From Pseudonocardia abyssalis (GTDB taxonomy: Bacteria; Actinomycetota; Actinomycetes; Mycobacteriales; Pseudonocardiaceae): a DNA stretch of 64,000 nt. Positions 15,536 to 24,081 of this stretch are shown here, piece by piece. The translations under genes and the position numbers were made by a program. The notes beneath the pieces are model-generated. The model did no database searches, was not told where the DNA came from, and saw only the letters and a program-made list of their open reading frames with translations. Where the stretch lies: assembly GCF_019263705.2 (NCBI RefSeq), contig NZ_JADQDK010000001.1:5456001-5520000 (forward strand). The letters run 5' to 3'. How positions within the stretch are numbered: position 1 is the stretch's first letter; every line of letters begins with the position of its first letter.

Positions 15536-17415
15536 ACGACCCACTCCGCCTCGGCCCGCTGACGCTGCGGAACCGGGTCGTCTTCTCCGCCCACCTGACG
15601 AACTACGCCGTCGACGGCCTCCCGACCGCGCAGCACGCCGCCTACTACGCGGCGCGCGCCGCGGGCGGGGCCGGGCTGGTGATCACCGAGGAGCACGGCG
15701 TCGACCGGCACGACCGTCCCTACGAGAAGCTGATCCACTCGTGCGCGGACGCGCTCCCCGGCTACCGCGCGATCACCGACGCGGTGCACGCCCACGGGGC
15801 CGCCGTGTTCGCGCAGCTCACCCACAACGGCGGGCAGGCGAGTGGGATGTACTCGCGCCGGCCGGTGCAAGCACCGTCGCCGGTGCCGGACCCACTGTTC
15901 CGAGAGGTCCCGGTCGAGCTCGACACCGCGGGCATCGCCCGGATCGTCGACGGCTACGCGGAGACCGCGGCCCGGTGCGTCGCGGGCGGGTTCGACGGCG
16001 TCGAGCTGCAGGGATCGCACTCGTCGCTGATCCGACAGTTCCTCTCACCCGCGACGAACCACCGCACCGACTCCTACGGCCGCGACCGGGACCGTTTCCT
16101 GATCGAGGTCGTCGACGCCGTCCGCGCCGCGATCGGGCCCGACCGCGTGCTCGGCGTGCGGTTGTGCGGCGAGGAAGGCATCGACCAGGGCATCGGGATC
16201 GATGCCGCGGTCGCGACCACCCGTGGGCTGGCGTCGCGCGTCGACTACCTCAACACCTCCATCGGCGTCGCCACCTCGACGCTCCACCTGATCGAGGCGT
16301 CGCTCCGGTTCGCCCCGGGCTACGCGCTGCCCATCCCGGCGGCGATCCGGCGGGCCGTGGACCTGCCGGTGATCGGGGTCGGGCGGTTCACCACCCCCGC
16401 CGACGCCGAGCGCGCGCTGGCCGACGGGGCCTGCGACCTCGTCGGGGTCGTGCGCGGGCAGATCGCCGAGCCCGCGTTCGCCTCGGCGCCGGTGCGCGCG
16501 TGCGTGGGCTGCAACCAGGAGTGCGTCGGGCGGGTGGGACAGAACCGGTGGCTGGGCTGCGTGGTCAATCCGCGGGCCGGGCGGGAGGCCGTGGCTCTGC
16601 CCGCGCCGGGAGTCCCGACGCGGGTGCTCGTCGTCGGCGGGGGGCCGGGCGGGCTGCGGGCCGCGGCCACCGCGGCGGTGCGGGGGCACCGGGTCGTGCT
16701 GTGCGAACGCGACGGTGCGACGGGCGGGGCGGTGCGCCTCGCCGCCGCCGCGCCCGGGCGGGCCGAGTTCGGGAACGTGGTGCGCGACCTGCTCGCGGAG
16801 TGCCGGGCCGCGGGCGTCGAGATCCGGACGGGCGTCGACGTCGACCCGGCGTACGTCGACCGGGAGGCGCCCGACGTCGTGGTGCTGGCGACCGGCGCGC
16901 GGGCGCGCGTACCGGACTGGGCGCGCGGGATCGCCGGGGTGGTCGACGTGCGCGACGTGCTCTCGGGTCGGGTGCACACGACGGGTTCGGTGCTGGTCTA
17001 CGACGAGCTGGGCTTCCACCAGGCCCCCGCCGCCGCGGAGTGGCTGGCGGCGGCGGGCGCCACCGTGGAGATCATGACACCGGGGCTGGTCGTGGCCCAG
17101 GACCTCGGCACCACCCTGGACATGGAGCTGTTCCACCGCCGTGCGCACGCCGCCGGCATCGTGCTCTCTACCGACCGCGTGATCACCGGGGCCGTCGACG
17201 GACCGGAGGTGGCGGTGCTGCACCACACCGTCGGCGATGTCGAGCAGCGGCGGTTCGACCTCGTCGTCACCGTCGTGCCCGCCGAACCCGACGACGCCCT
17301 GTGGGTAGCCCTGCGCGACGGCCCGCGCCCCGTCCACCGCGTCGGCGACTGCCTCGCCCCGCGCCGCGTGCACGCCGCCGTGGTCGAGGGCGACCGCGTG
17401 GCGGTGGCGCTGTGA
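15529..17415 (+). CDS. Mycofactocin-system OYE/FadH-family oxidoreductase 2
   Basis: A 628-residue paralogue of the preceding gene and of FadH-like enzymes. FMN barrel (VVFSAHLTNYAVDG, ITEEHGVDRHDRPYEK), complete [4Fe-4S] ligand set Cys325, 328, 332 and 344 (CVGCNQEC then LGC), and an FAD/NAD(P)-binding domain (VLVVGGGPGGLRAAATAAV). It probably moves electrons between NAD(P)H, FAD, the Fe-S cluster and FMN; the substrate is unknown, perhaps mycofactocin or an intermediate. GTG 15529 overlaps the previous stop by 7 bases, so translation is coupled. mftE begins 13 bases downstream. It stands where mftD is usually found between mftC and mftE. Confidence 0.87.
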   Translation: MLNDPLRLGPLTLRNRVVFSAHLTNYAVDGLPTAQHAAYYAARAAGGAGLVITEEHGVDRHDRPYEKLIHSCADALPGYRAITDAVHAHGAAVFAQLTHNGGQASGMYSRRPVQAPSPVPDPLFREVPVELDTAGIARIVDGYAETAARCVAGGFDGVELQGSHSSLIRQFLSPATNHRTDSYGRDRDRFLIEVVDAVRAAIGPDRVLGVRLCGEEGIDQGIGIDAAVATTRGLASRVDYLNTSIGVATSTLHLIEASLRFAPGYALPIPAAIRRAVDLPVIGVGRFTTPADAERALADGACDLVGVVRGQIAEPAFASAPVRACVGCNQECVGRVGQNRWLGCVVNPRAGREAVALPAPGVPTRVLVVGGGPGGLRAAATAAVRGHRVVLCERDGATGGAVRLAAAAPGRAEFGNVVRDLLAECRAAGVEIRTGVDVDPAYVDREAPDVVVLATGARARVPDWARGIAGVVDVRDVLSGRVHTTGSVLVYDELGFHQAPAAAEWLAAAGATVEIMTPGLVVAQDLGTTLDMELFHRRAHAAGIVLSTDRVITGAVDGPEVAVLHHTVGDVEQRRFDLVVTVVPAEPDDALWVALRDGPRPVHRVGDCLAPRRVHAAVVEGDRVAVAL

Positions 17416-17428
17416 ATAGTGTGGGCCC

Positions 17429-18130
17429 GTGACGGCCAACCGCCTCGGAGAACGCGCCTGGACCGACCTCGTCGGCCCGCGGCCCACCGTGCTCGTCCCC
17501 GTCGGATCCCTGGAGCAGCACGGTCCGCACCTGCCGCTGGACACCGACGCGCGCATCGCCGCCGCCGTCACCCGTCGGGCCGCCGACGGCGATCCGACGC
17601 TGCTCGTCGCACCGCCGCTGGCGTACGGGGCGTCCGGGGAGCACGAGGGGTTCGCCGGGACACTGTCGATCGGGCACGACGCCCTGCGCGCGGTGCTCGT
17701 CGAGCTGGGCCGCAGCGCGGCGCAGTGGGCGGCGCGGCTCGTGTTCGTCAACGGCCACGGCGGCAACCTCCCGACCGTGCCCGACGCCGTCGCGCAGCTC
17801 CGGCACGAGGGCCGCGAGGTCGCGTGGTTCGGGTGCGCCGTCCCGCGCGGTGACGCCCACGCGGGGCGCACCGAGACCTCGATCATGCTGGCGCTCGACC
17901 CGTCGGTCGTCCGGATCGAGGCGCTGGAACCCGGCAACACCGCCCCGCTGCGGGACCTGCTGCCCGTCCTGGTCCGTGGCGGGGTGGCCGCGGCCAGCCC
18001 CAACGGCATCCTCGGCGATCCCCGCGGCGCGACCGCGCGGGAGGGCGAGGACCTGCTCGGGGACATGGTCGGGCAGCTGCGCGAGCGCCTGGCCCGCTGG
18101 CTCCCCGACGACCGGGGCCGCCTCGGCTGA
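17429..18130 (+). CDS. mftE: Mycofactocin creatininase-family peptidase MftE
   Basis: Metal-dependent amidohydrolase-like peptidase that cuts the modified Val-Tyr unit from MftA. The 233-residue product shows the creatininase metal-ligand pattern: SLEQHGPHLPLDTD (Glu29, His31, Asp38/40), FVNGHGGN (near 118) and HAGRTETS. GTG 17429 lies 13 bases after the OYE 2 stop and keeps the standard N-terminus ANRLGERAWTDL. Co-directional with mftABC. Its downstream neighbour is a convergent phosphodiesterase gene, which separates it from mftF. Confidence 0.92.
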   Translation: MTANRLGERAWTDLVGPRPTVLVPVGSLEQHGPHLPLDTDARIAAAVTRRAADGDPTLLVAPPLAYGASGEHEGFAGTLSIGHDALRAVLVELGRSAAQWAARLVFVNGHGGNLPTVPDAVAQLRHEGREVAWFGCAVPRGDAHAGRTETSIMLALDPSVVRIEALEPGNTAPLRDLLPVLVRGGVAAASPNGILGDPRGATAREGEDLLGDMVGQLRERLARWLPDDRGRLG

Positions 18131-18140
18131 CGACTGCGGC

Positions 18141-18221
18141 GTGACCGGGATGGGGCTGGAGCCCGTCGAGGTGATCGCGTCGCCGACCGTGACCCACCTG
18201 CGCTACCGCGTCATCCGGTAG
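18141..18221 (+). CDS. Candidate micro-ORF downstream of mftE (26 codons)
   Basis: GTG start 10 bases after mftE, encoding VTGMGLEPVEVIASPTVTHL followed by RYRVIR. All sense codons end in G or C, as in real genes here, although the background GC is also very high. It ends inside the last codons of the convergent phosphodiesterase gene (overlap 11 bases). No family is recognised. It could be a small mycofactocin-linked peptide, a remnant, or chance. Confidence 0.25.
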   Translation: MTGMGLEPVEVIASPTVTHLRYRVIR

Positions 18222-19344
18222 CCAGCAGCAGCGGTACGAGCTGCTCGGCGGAGGTGAGCGAGCCGTGCTGGCCGGGCATCGTCGAGATCAGCGGCTCGGC
18301 CTCGGACCGGATGACGGCGGTCGTGCCGCGGGTGGCCACCACGACGTCGCCGACCCGGTCGCGCATCCCGGGCGAGACCGGCCCGAACCATCCGTCGGCC
18401 ACGGCCTGCTCCCCGGGCACCACCCAGGCGGCGTCGCCGAGGACGGCCCGCCACGCGGCCAGCACGTCGTCGGCCGCGCCGCGGCGGGCGTAGACGTGCC
18501 GGGCGCGGGGGTCGCCGCCCAGCAGCAGGACCCCGCGCTGCAGCGCCTCGTCGGTGTCGGCGTCGAAGATCCGGTCGACCGACACCATGCCGTGGTCACC
18601 GGTCACCGCGAGGACGGCGTCGGGCGGCAGATTCTCCACGATCCGCTCGGCCAGGCGGTCGACCTGGGAGAGCTGCAGCCGCCAGGCGAGGCTGCCGGGG
18701 CCGTGCAGGTGACCCATCGCGTCGAGGTCTGCGTGGTAGCCGTAGCAGAGCCTGCGCTCCGGGCCGGCCAGTGCGGCGAGCACCTCCGCGGCCAGGTCGC
18801 CGAGCGCGTGCACGCCGCGGAAGCGCCCGCCGCGCAGCGCCGCGCGGGTCAGCCCGGAACCGCGGAACAGCTGGTTCGAGACCACGGTGACGCCGATCCC
18901 CGCGGCCGCCGCCCGTTCCAGCGCGGTGGGCGCGGGCTGGACCTGCTCCGGCGGCTGCGACTCCCGCAGGTCGACCGGGCGGCCGGTGCCGTGGGATGTC
19001 CACTTCAGGGAGTCGAGCAGCTCGCCGTCGAGGCGGAAGGTGATGCCGAGCAGCCCGTGCGCGCCCGGTGGCAACCCGGTGCCCAGCGACGCGAGGCTGA
19101 TCGAGGTGCTCGACGGGAAGCCGACGGTCAGCGGTCCGGCGTCGGGCAGCGAGGCGAGGAACGGGGCGTCGGCGGCATGGGCGTCGAGCAGTTCGCGCCC
19201 CAGCCCGTCGACGAGCAGCAGCGCCGCCGCCCGCACCGGCTCCACGACGAGGTCCGACGCCGGCTCCGGCATCCCCAGCGCGTGCATGAGTGCGGGCAGC
19301 ACCTCGGCGAGCGATCGGTGACCGTAGCGGGGCAGGGAATCCAC
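18211..19344 (-). CDS. Type I phosphodiesterase / nucleotide pyrophosphatase-like protein
   Basis: A 377-residue alkaline-phosphatase-superfamily hydrolase. Metal and nucleophile motifs are in order: LLLVDGLG (first Asp), GFPSSTSISLASLGTG (nucleophile Thr/Ser), YHADLDAMGHLHG (Asp, His) and TGDHGMV (Asp, His). No signal peptide or membrane segment, so cytoplasmic; it would cleave phosphodiester or pyrophosphate bonds in small molecules. GTG 19344 is the chosen start. It is encoded on the opposite strand between mftE and mftF, and its start is 54 bases from the mftF ATG, so the two are divergent. Family members are frequent in actinobacteria; a mycofactocin role is only suggested by location. 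Confidence 0.8.
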   Translation of the reverse strand: MDSLPRYGHRSLAEVLPALMHALGMPEPASDLVVEPVRAAALLLVDGLGRELLDAHAADAPFLASLPDAGPLTVGFPSSTSISLASLGTGLPPGAHGLLGITFRLDGELLDSLKWTSHGTGRPVDLRESQPPEQVQPAPTALERAAAAGIGVTVVSNQLFRGSGLTRAALRGGRFRGVHALGDLAAEVLAALAGPERRLCYGYHADLDAMGHLHGPGSLAWRLQLSQVDRLAERIVENLPPDAVLAVTGDHGMVSVDRIFDADTDEALQRGVLLLGGDPRARHVYARRGAADDVLAAWRAVLGDAAWVVPGEQAVADGWFGPVSPGMRDRVGDVVVATRGTTAVIRSEAEPLISTMPGQHGSLTSAEQLVPLLLATG

Positions 19345-19397
19345 GGCGCGAGCGTGGCAGACACCTAGGCTGCCCGCATGCACGAAACGGCTGCGGC

Positions 19398-20858
19398 ATG
19401 CCCGAGACGGTGACGCGACCGGGCCGACCGGGCGCGGGGCCGGCCGACACCGTGCTCCCCGACGGGCTCCGGGTGGCCCTGGACCGCCGCACCCGCGGCG
19501 TCGACGACGGTGCGGTGCTCCTCGGCGGGGCCCCACCACGGATGCTCAAGCTCGCCCCCGCCGGACGGGCCCTGCTCGCCGGGGGTGCGTTCACCGTCGA
19601 CGGGCCGACATCCCGCGCGCTCGCCCGCCGCCTGCTCGACGTCGGCATCGCGCACCCGGTCGACGGGCCGCCCGGTCCGGGGCCGGAGACCGTCACCGTC
19701 GTCGTACCGGTGAAGGACCGCGTCGACGGGCTGCTGCGCCTCGTCGCGGCGATCGGGGAGGTGGGCGCTCTCGTCGTCGTCGACGACGGCTCCGCCGACC
19801 CGCACGCCATCCGCGCGGCCGCCGGGCCGCGGGCCACCGTGCTGCGCCACGAGGTGAGCCGTGGGGCGTCCGCCGCCCGCAACACCGGGCTGCGTGCCGC
19901 GACGACGCCGCTGGTCGCGTTCCTCGACTCCGACGTCGAGCCCGAGGAGGGCTGGCTGGCCCCGTTGCTCGCGGTGTTCGCCGACCCGGCCGTGGGGCTG
20001 GCCGCGCCGCGGATCGTCGCGCTCGCACCGGTCGTCGGCTGGTTGGGCCGCTACGAGGCCGTGCACTCCTCGCTCGACCTGGGCCCCGACCCCGCGCTGA
20101 TCGTGCCGCGGTCCCGGGTCGCCTACGTACCGAGTGCGGCGATGGTGGTGCGCCGCGACGCCGTGGGCGACGGGTTCGACGAGGACATGCACGTCGCGGA
20201 GGACGTCGACCTCGTGCTGCGCCTGCACGCCGCAGGCTGGCGGCTGCGCTACGCCCCCGGCTCGCGCGTCGCCCACGACCACCGCACCGCGCTCGGGAAG
20301 TGGTGGTGGCGCAAGGCGCAGTACGGCACGGGTGCCGCCCCGCTCGCGCTGCGCCACCACGGATCGGTGCCGCCGATGGTGCTGAGCCCGACCTCGGCGG
20401 CCGTCGCCGGGCTGGCCCTGCTCGCGCGGCCGTGGGCGGTCGCCGCCGCGGGCGTCGTGGGGGCGGTGGCCGTCGAACGGCTCTCCCGCAGGCTCGACGT
20501 GCGGCACCCGCGGGCCACCGCGGCCCGGCTGGTCGGGCTCGGGTCGCTGGGGGCGCTCTCGCAGACCGCCGACGCCGTGACGCGCCACTACTGGCCGCTG
20601 TCGCTGGCCGCGTGCGCCGTCTCGCGCCGGGCCCGGCGACGGGTGCTCGCGATCGCGCTGGCCGAGGGGGCGGTCGACTGGTGGCGCCACCGCGACCGCG
20701 ACGTCCGTGTCCGCCCGGACCCGGCCTCACACCTGCTCGCCCACCGCCTCGACGACCTCGCCTACGGCGCGGGGCTCTGGTGGGGCGCCGCGGGGTACCG
20801 CACCGTCGCTCCGCTGACGCCGTCCGGGCCGTCCGTCAGGGTTGGTCCAAATGGTTGA
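19398..20858 (+). CDS. mftF: Mycofactocin glycosyltransferase MftF
   Basis: Family 2 glycosyltransferase that adds beta-1,4-linked glucose units to premycofactocin. The 486-residue product has an N-terminal MftF-specific part (LPDGLRVALDRRTR), then the GT-A fold: VVVPVKDRV (near 95), VVVDDGSAD, SRGASAARNTG, FLDSDVEP (DxD) and EDVDLVLRLHAAGW. Hydrophobic stretches follow (ALLARPWAVAAAGVVGAVAV), suggesting membrane association. ATG 19398 is in the divergent 53-base gap with the phosphodiesterase. Its stop overlaps a TTGACA that may belong to the promoter of the molybdenum hydroxylase operon. It is the last recognisable mycofactocin gene. Confidence 0.92.
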   Translation: MPETVTRPGRPGAGPADTVLPDGLRVALDRRTRGVDDGAVLLGGAPPRMLKLAPAGRALLAGGAFTVDGPTSRALARRLLDVGIAHPVDGPPGPGPETVTVVVPVKDRVDGLLRLVAAIGEVGALVVVDDGSADPHAIRAAAGPRATVLRHEVSRGASAARNTGLRAATTPLVAFLDSDVEPEEGWLAPLLAVFADPAVGLAAPRIVALAPVVGWLGRYEAVHSSLDLGPDPALIVPRSRVAYVPSAAMVVRRDAVGDGFDEDMHVAEDVDLVLRLHAAGWRLRYAPGSRVAHDHRTALGKWWWRKAQYGTGAAPLALRHHGSVPPMVLSPTSAAVAGLALLARPWAVAAAGVVGAVAVERLSRRLDVRHPRATAARLVGLGSLGALSQTADAVTRHYWPLSLAACAVSRRARRRVLAIALAEGAVDWWRHRDRDVRVRPDPASHLLAHRLDDLAYGAGLWWGAAGYRTVAPLTPSGPSVRVGPNG

Positions 20859-21076
20859 CAAACTTGACGATTCTGCTCCGCTCCTGCGGAGTCGATTCGG
20901 AATCCGACCCGCGTCAGCGGAGTCGCTGTGAGATAGGCGTGACCAGGGTCGATCGCGGCCGGCGAGATCAGGGTGGGCTTCGTTGCACGGCCCGATGATC
21001 AGCGGTGAGATGTGGGCGCCACCACAAGGGCGTGGTGCGTGAACAGTCACCGATGTCGTTGCCTAGGAGAACACAT
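20855..21076 (+). promoter_or_regulatory. Leader region of the molybdenum hydroxylase operon
   Basis: 218 bases without a gene. It begins with TTGACA (20855-20860, overlapping the mftF stop) and a second TTGACG eight bases on. Hairpin-forming GCTCCGC-TCCT-GCGGAGT follows. I see no convincing -10. AGGAGA precedes the coxS ATG. The length leaves room for a regulated 5' leader, but no riboswitch is recognised. Confidence 0.3.
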
Positions 21077-21595
21077 ATGGCACAGGTCCGGGTCACCGTC
21101 GACGGCGTGAACTACGCCGACGACGTCGAGCCCCGTACGTTGTTGGTCCACTACCTGAGGGAACGCCTCGGCAAGACCGGCACCCTCGTGGGGTGTGACA
21201 CCAGCAACTGCGGTGCATGCACCGTGCACCTCAACGGCCAGAGCGTGAAGTCGTGCTCGGTCCTCGCGGTCCAGGCGGACGGCGCTGAGGTCACCACGAT
21301 CGAGGGCATCGCCCGCGACGGCAAGCTGCACCCCGTGCAGGAAGCCTTCAACGAGAAGCACGCCCTGCAGTGCGGCTACTGCACGCCGGGCATGATCATG
21401 CAGGCCATCGACCTGCTCGGGGACAACCCCGACCCCGACGAGCACGAGGTCCGTGAGGGCATCGAGGGCAACCTCTGCCGGTGCACGGGCTACCAGAACA
21501 TCGTCCGGGCGGTGCAGTCGGCGGCGCAGAAGATGAAGCCCGGCGCGCACGCCCAGACCGACGCCCCGGTCTCCGTGGCCGGAGGGGGTAACTGA
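21077..21595 (+). CDS. coxS: Molybdenum hydroxylase small [2Fe-2S] subunit (CoxS-like)
   Basis: Iron-sulfur subunit of a xanthine-oxidase-family enzyme, carrying electrons from the molybdenum site to FAD. The 172-residue protein has the N-terminal plant-type [2Fe-2S] motif (Cys40, 45, 48, 60 in [10 protein letters not shown]...C) and the C-terminal helical cluster (Cys99, 102, 134, 136 in QCGYCTPGM and NLCRCTGYQ). ATG 21077 with AGGAGA seven bases upstream. It leads the S-L-M order of form II enzymes; the large subunit follows after two bases. Confidence 0.93.
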   Translation: MAQVRVTVDGVNYADDVEPRTLLVHYLRERLGKTGTLVGCDTSNCGACTVHLNGQSVKSCSVLAVQADGAEVTTIEGIARDGKLHPVQEAFNEKHALQCGYCTPGMIMQAIDLLGDNPDPDEHEVREGIEGNLCRCTGYQNIVRAVQSAAQKMKPGAHAQTDAPVSVAGGGN

Positions 21596-21597
21596 GC

Positions 21598-24081
21598 ATG
21601 ACGACCACCGCTGATCCCACCACGCTCGAGTTCGGCAAGGCGCGCACCCGCAAGGAGGACGCGCGCCTGATCACCGGCCGGACCAAGTTCACCGACTCCA
21701 TCAACCTCAACGGCATGCTGCACCTGCACGTGGTGCGCTCGCCGCTGGCGCACGCCACGATCACCGGTGTCGACAAGTCCGCCGCCGAGGCCTCGCCCGG
21801 CGTCATCGGCGTCTACACGGCCGCCGACCTGGGTGTCGAGGCCGTCGGCCTGCCCTGCGCCTGGCCGATCACGCCCGACATGAAGGCCCCGCAGCGCCCG
21901 CTGCTCGCCACCACCACCGTGCACTTCGCCGGTGAGGGCGTGGCCGTGGTGCTCGCCCGCTCCGCCGCCGAGGCGCGCGACGCGGCCGACCTCGTCGAGG
22001 TCGACTACGAGCCGCTCGAGCCCGTCCTCAACATGGAGGACGCGATCAAGGAGGGTGCCACGCTGGTCCACCCGGACCTGGGCACCAACGAGAACGCCAC
22101 CTGGGTCTTCGACTCGGGCGCGGCCGGCACCGGCGAGGACGTCGCCGCGGCCATCGCCGCCGCCGAGGCCGACCCGGACTCGATCGTCCTCAAGCGCCGC
22201 TTCATCCAGCAGCGCCTGATCCCGGCGTTCATGGAGCCGCGCGCGTGCGTCGTCGACCCGACCGGTGAGCAGATCACCGTCTGGGCCGCCACGCAGGTCC
22301 CGCACATCCTGCGCACCATGACCACGGTCACGCTGGGCGTCCCGGAGTCCAAGCTGCGCGTCATCGCCCCCGACGTGGGCGGCGGCTTCGGCGGCAAGAT
22401 CGGCGTCCTGCCCGAGGAGATGCTCTGCGTCGTCCTCGCGCAGAAGACCGGCAAGCCGATCAAGTGGAACGAGACCCGCTCGGAGTCCCTGCTCGCCGCG
22501 CACCACGGCCGCGACCAGATCCAGGACCTGACGATCACCGCCAAGCGCGACGGCACGGTCACCGGCCTCGACGTCCACCTGCTCGCCGACATGGGCGCCT
22601 ACCTCGGCCTCGTCGGCCCGGGTGTGCCGATCCTCGGCGCGTTCATGTTCAACTCGATCTACAAGTTCCCGGCGCTGAAGTTCACCTGCACCAACGTGTT
22701 CACCACGAAGACGCTCACCGACGCCTACCGCGGCGCCGGTCGTCCCGAGGCCACGTTCGGCATCGAGCGGATCATGGACGAGCTCGCGGTCGAGCTCGGC
22801 ATCGAGCCGATGGAGCTGCGCAAGAAGAACTGGATCACCCACGAGGAGTTCCCGTTCACCACGGTCGTGGGTCTGACCTACGACTCGGGCAACTACGAGC
22901 AGGCCACCGCCCAGGCGATGGAGTCCTTCGACTACGCGGGCCTGCGCCGCGAGCAGGCCGAGCGCCGCGCCAACGGCGACAAGGTGCAGCTCGGCATCGG
23001 CATCTCGACGTTCACCGAGATGTGCGGCCTCGCGCCGTCCCGCGTGCTCGGCTCGCTGGCCTACGGCGCCGGTGGCTGGGAGGCCGCCAGCATCCGGATG
23101 CTCGCCACCGGCAAGGTCGAGGTCATCACCGGTGCGTCCGCGCACGGGCAGGGCCACGAGACGGCGTTCAGCCAGATCGTCGCCGACCAGCTCGGCGTGC
23201 CGTTCGAGGACGTCGAGATCCTGCACGGCGACACGCAGATCTCGCCGAAGGGCCTCGACACCTACGGCTCGCGCTCGCTGGTCGTCGGCGGCATCGCGAT
23301 CGTCAAGGCCGCGGAGAAGGTCGTCGCCAAGGCCAAGAAGATCGCCGCGCACCTGCTCGAGGCGTCCGAGGACGACATCGAGTTCTCGGCCGGCACGTTC
23401 ACGGTCAAGGGCACCGACAAGGGCAAGGCCATCCAGGAGATCGCGTTCGCCGCCTTCATGGCGCACGACTATCCCGAGGACATGGAGCCCAACCTCGACG
23501 CCGACGCCGTCTACGACCCGGAGAACTTCTCGTTCCCGCACGGCACGCACCTCGCGGCCGTCGAGATCGACACCGAGACCGGGCACGTCGACCTCCGCAA
23601 GTACGTCTGCGTCGACGACATCGGCACCGTCGTCAACCCGCTGATCGTCGAGGGCCAGGTGCACGGCGGTCTCGCCCAGGGCATCGCGCAGGCCCTGTTC
23701 GAGGAGGCGAACTACGACGACCAGGGCACCCTGGTCAACGGCACGTTCGTCGACTACACCCTGCCGTCCGCGGCCGACCTGCCCAACTTCGACACCGCCA
23801 CGGTGTCGACGCCGGCCACGTCGAACCCGCTGGGCGTCAAGGGCGTCGGCGAGGCGGGCACCATCGCCTCGACGCCGGCCATCGTCAACAGCGTCATCGA
23901 CGCGCTGCGCCACCTGGGCGTGACGAACGTCGAGATGCCCTGCACCTCGCAGCGCGTGTGGCGGGCCATCCAGGCCGCCAAGGGCGTCAGCACCACCGAG
24001 ACCGACGTCGCCACCCACAGCCCGGGTGCCGGCCTCGGCTCGATCGACCCGAACAACCCGCAGGGAGAGACCGAGTCGTGA
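21598..24081 (+). CDS. coxL: Form II CO-dehydrogenase-like molybdopterin large subunit (CoxL-like)
   Basis: Catalytic molybdenum-cofactor subunit, 827 residues, of the xanthine oxidase family. Cofactor-contact motifs are present (GGGFGGK near 263, AHGQGHETA near 516, GVKGVGEAGT near 745, with the active-site Glu). The active-site loop reads AYRGAGR (376-382), the form II signature, not the AYxCSFR loop of true CO dehydrogenases. It is therefore probably not a CO oxidiser of the form I type; the substrate (an aldehyde, purine or other hydroxylatable compound) is unknown. Two bases separate it from the small subunit, and its TGA overlaps the GTG of the medium subunit. An N-terminal leader of about 15 residues is typical. 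Confidence 0.93.
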   Translation: MTTTADPTTLEFGKARTRKEDARLITGRTKFTDSINLNGMLHLHVVRSPLAHATITGVDKSAAEASPGVIGVYTAADLGVEAVGLPCAWPITPDMKAPQRPLLATTTVHFAGEGVAVVLARSAAEARDAADLVEVDYEPLEPVLNMEDAIKEGATLVHPDLGTNENATWVFDSGAAGTGEDVAAAIAAAEADPDSIVLKRRFIQQRLIPAFMEPRACVVDPTGEQITVWAATQVPHILRTMTTVTLGVPESKLRVIAPDVGGGFGGKIGVLPEEMLCVVLAQKTGKPIKWNETRSESLLAAHHGRDQIQDLTITAKRDGTVTGLDVHLLADMGAYLGLVGPGVPILGAFMFNSIYKFPALKFTCTNVFTTKTLTDAYRGAGRPEATFGIERIMDELAVELGIEPMELRKKNWITHEEFPFTTVVGLTYDSGNYEQATAQAMESFDYAGLRREQAERRANGDKVQLGIGISTFTEMCGLAPSRVLGSLAYGAGGWEAASIRMLATGKVEVITGASAHGQGHETAFSQIVADQLGVPFEDVEILHGDTQISPKGLDTYGSRSLVVGGIAIVKAAEKVVAKAKKIAAHLLEASEDDIEFSAGTFTVKGTDKGKAIQEIAFAAFMAHDYPEDMEPNLDADAVYDPENFSFPHGTHLAAVEIDTETGHVDLRKYVCVDDIGTVVNPLIVEGQVHGGLAQGIAQALFEEANYDDQGTLVNGTFVDYTLPSAADLPNFDTATVSTPATSNPLGVKGVGEAGTIASTPAIVNSVIDALRHLGVTNVEMPCTSQRVWRAIQAAKGVSTTETDVATHSPGAGLGSIDPNNPQGETES

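Noticed and set aside
20855..21076. A molybdenum-cofactor riboswitch in front of coxS.
   Set aside because: I could not find the conserved stems by eye; only short hairpins are visible.
21490..24018. An 842-codon open frame opposite the large molybdenum subunit, and similar long opposite-strand frames (for example 2644-4221, 14724-17432, 57984-60482).
   Set aside because: They are by-products of the very high GC at third codon positions; the other strand encodes clear conserved proteins, and the shadow translations show no domains and biased, low-complexity composition.
21598..24081. Calling the large subunit a genuine aerobic CO dehydrogenase.
   Set aside because: The active-site loop is AYRGAGR and the gene order S-L-M, both form II; the Cys-containing form I loop is absent.
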